DNA of 64,000 bases from Marinomonas posidonica_A (lineage in GTDB: Bacteria; Pseudomonadota; Gammaproteobacteria; Pseudomonadales; Marinomonadaceae), in contig NZ_JBHZSP010000012.1 of NCBI RefSeq assembly GCF_043643765.1, positions 118,275 to 182,274 on the forward strand, written 5' to 3'. This document shows, piece by piece, positions 63,632 through 64,000 of the stretch. Made by a program: the position numbers and the translations under genes. The notes beneath the pieces are model-generated. The model searched no databases. It had not been told where the DNA came from and was given only the letters and a program-made list of their open reading frames with translations. How positions within the stretch are numbered: position 1 is the stretch's first letter; each line of letters opens with the position of its first letter.

Positions 63632-63693
63632 GACCCCAAGCAGCGTAAGCCGCTGACGACGGCAGTGACGCAAGGCGTCGCTGGTTGGGATCG
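63632..63693. repeat. Hairpin repeat, copy 3 (full length)
   Basis: About 62 bases with left arm CCCCAAGCAGCG and right arm CGTCGCTGGTTGGG. It differs from copy 2 at a few positions, including compensating-looking changes near the loop. Confidence 0.75.
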
Positions 63694-63883
63694 TGTTGTG
63701 TGGGGCTGGTTTTAGAATACTGAGGATATTAGAGACGACCTCACAGATCTAAAGCTTCGCTTTATCCCCTACGGGCATCCTTCGGATGTCTTCCACTAGC
63801 CCCTTCGGTGCATCGTGTAATCACATGTATCCAGAAGTAGTGAGGAGATAAGTGACGCGGTTCGCATTTTAATTCAGGCAATA

Positions 63884-63915
63884 AAAAACCCCGCCCTGCT
63901 TCGCAGGACGAGGTT
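63884..63915 (-). terminator. Terminator of the rRNA operon
   Basis: On the minus strand a GC-rich stem (CTCGTCCTGC / GCAGGGCGGGG, with GAA-type loop) ends in a T6 run. It lies about 15 bases beyond the 3' end of the 5S gene. Confidence 0.85.
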
Positions 63916-63929
63916 CTTTTCATTTTAAA

Positions 63930-64000
63930 GCTTGACGACGACCTACTCTCACATGGGATCCCCCACACTACCATCGGCGATGGCGCTTTTCACTTCTGAG
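63930..64000 (-). rRNA. rrf: 5S ribosomal RNA, 3' part (partial)
   Basis: The minus strand contains the conserved 5S segments CTCAGAAGTGAAA, CGCCGATGGTAGTGTGG and CATGTGAGAGTAGG, ending with GTCGTCAAGC, which would pair with the 5' end outside the window. About 71 of roughly 116 bases are present. The 23S and 16S genes should lie to the right. Confidence 0.93.

Larger units (their letters stand above)
62867..63929. other. Repeat-rich intergenic region next to an rRNA operon
   Basis: About 1060 bases with no gene I trust. The open frames here (for example 63120-63356, minus strand) run through repeats and lack family features. The region holds three copies of a hairpin-forming repeat (listed separately) and two copies of a shorter motif ending GAAGACATAAG (about 63210-63223 and 63529-63543). 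It also has a small hairpin GGGAC-GGCAT-GTCCC near 63196-63210. A palindrome TACCATCG-G-CGATGGTA near 63350-63366 shares 15 bases with the 5S rRNA gene. Confidence 0.6.

Overview
The window looks like the chromosome of a marine gammaproteobacterium of the Oceanospirillales, most like Marinomonas. This rests on gene content and order, not on a database search. The strongest clue is the conserved block rpmE, nuclease, malic enzyme, mrcA, pilus-type genes, aroK, aroB, damX, gltB, gltD, followed outward by priA, a SPOR protein, hslV and hslU. The same order is familiar from Pseudomonas. A 5S rRNA gene enters at the right edge.

Left part (1-11 kb, accessory). Positions 1-2497 hold at least seven small minus-strand genes of the R-body (Reb, 'killing trait') type. 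Four are near-identical RebB paralogues of 86-91 residues; the rest are diverged relatives, one running off the left edge. R-bodies are protein ribbons that coil inside the cell and can unroll explosively. Next come a LysE-type exporter with an AraC-type regulator. An iron-uptake island follows: an AraC-type regulator, a haem-type ABC importer (hmuTUV), a divergent TonB-dependent receptor and an unrecognised small protein. Fur-box-like sites lie at three promoters.

Middle part (11-29 kb, catabolism and transport). This contains a MATE pump, a purine/pterin-type amidohydrolase next to an orphan periplasmic binding protein, and a Bcr/CflA-type exporter. A seven-gene minus-strand operon (26993-17922) follows: chvE-gguA-gguB sugar importer, gguC, a sugar 1-dehydrogenase, a sugar-acid dehydratase and a 2-oxoglutarate semialdehyde dehydrogenase. 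Together they make a non-phosphorylating (Weimberg-type) route from a sugar such as L-arabinose or D-xylose to 2-oxoglutarate. A GbpR-like LysR regulator sits at its far end and a strong palindrome lies upstream of chvE. A Kef-type antiporter and a tiny DUF6435 gene close this part.

Core part (29-62 kb). Glutamate synthase (gltBD), damX, aroB and aroK are followed by three genes where five (pilMNOPQ) are usual. Then come penicillin-binding protein 1A, a LOG-family protein, malic enzyme, a secreted nuclease, ribosomal protein L31, PriA, a SPOR protein, HslVU, a DUF971 protein and UbiJ. After a transporter come asparaginase I, ArgRS, IlvA, RpiA, a ZntB-like channel, fructose-1,6-bisphosphatase and a cupin protein.

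Right edge (62.9-64 kb). About 1 kb without convincing genes carries three copies of a hairpin-forming repeat. A terminator and the 3' part of a 5S rRNA gene (minus strand) follow, marking the end of an rRNA operon that lies beyond the window.
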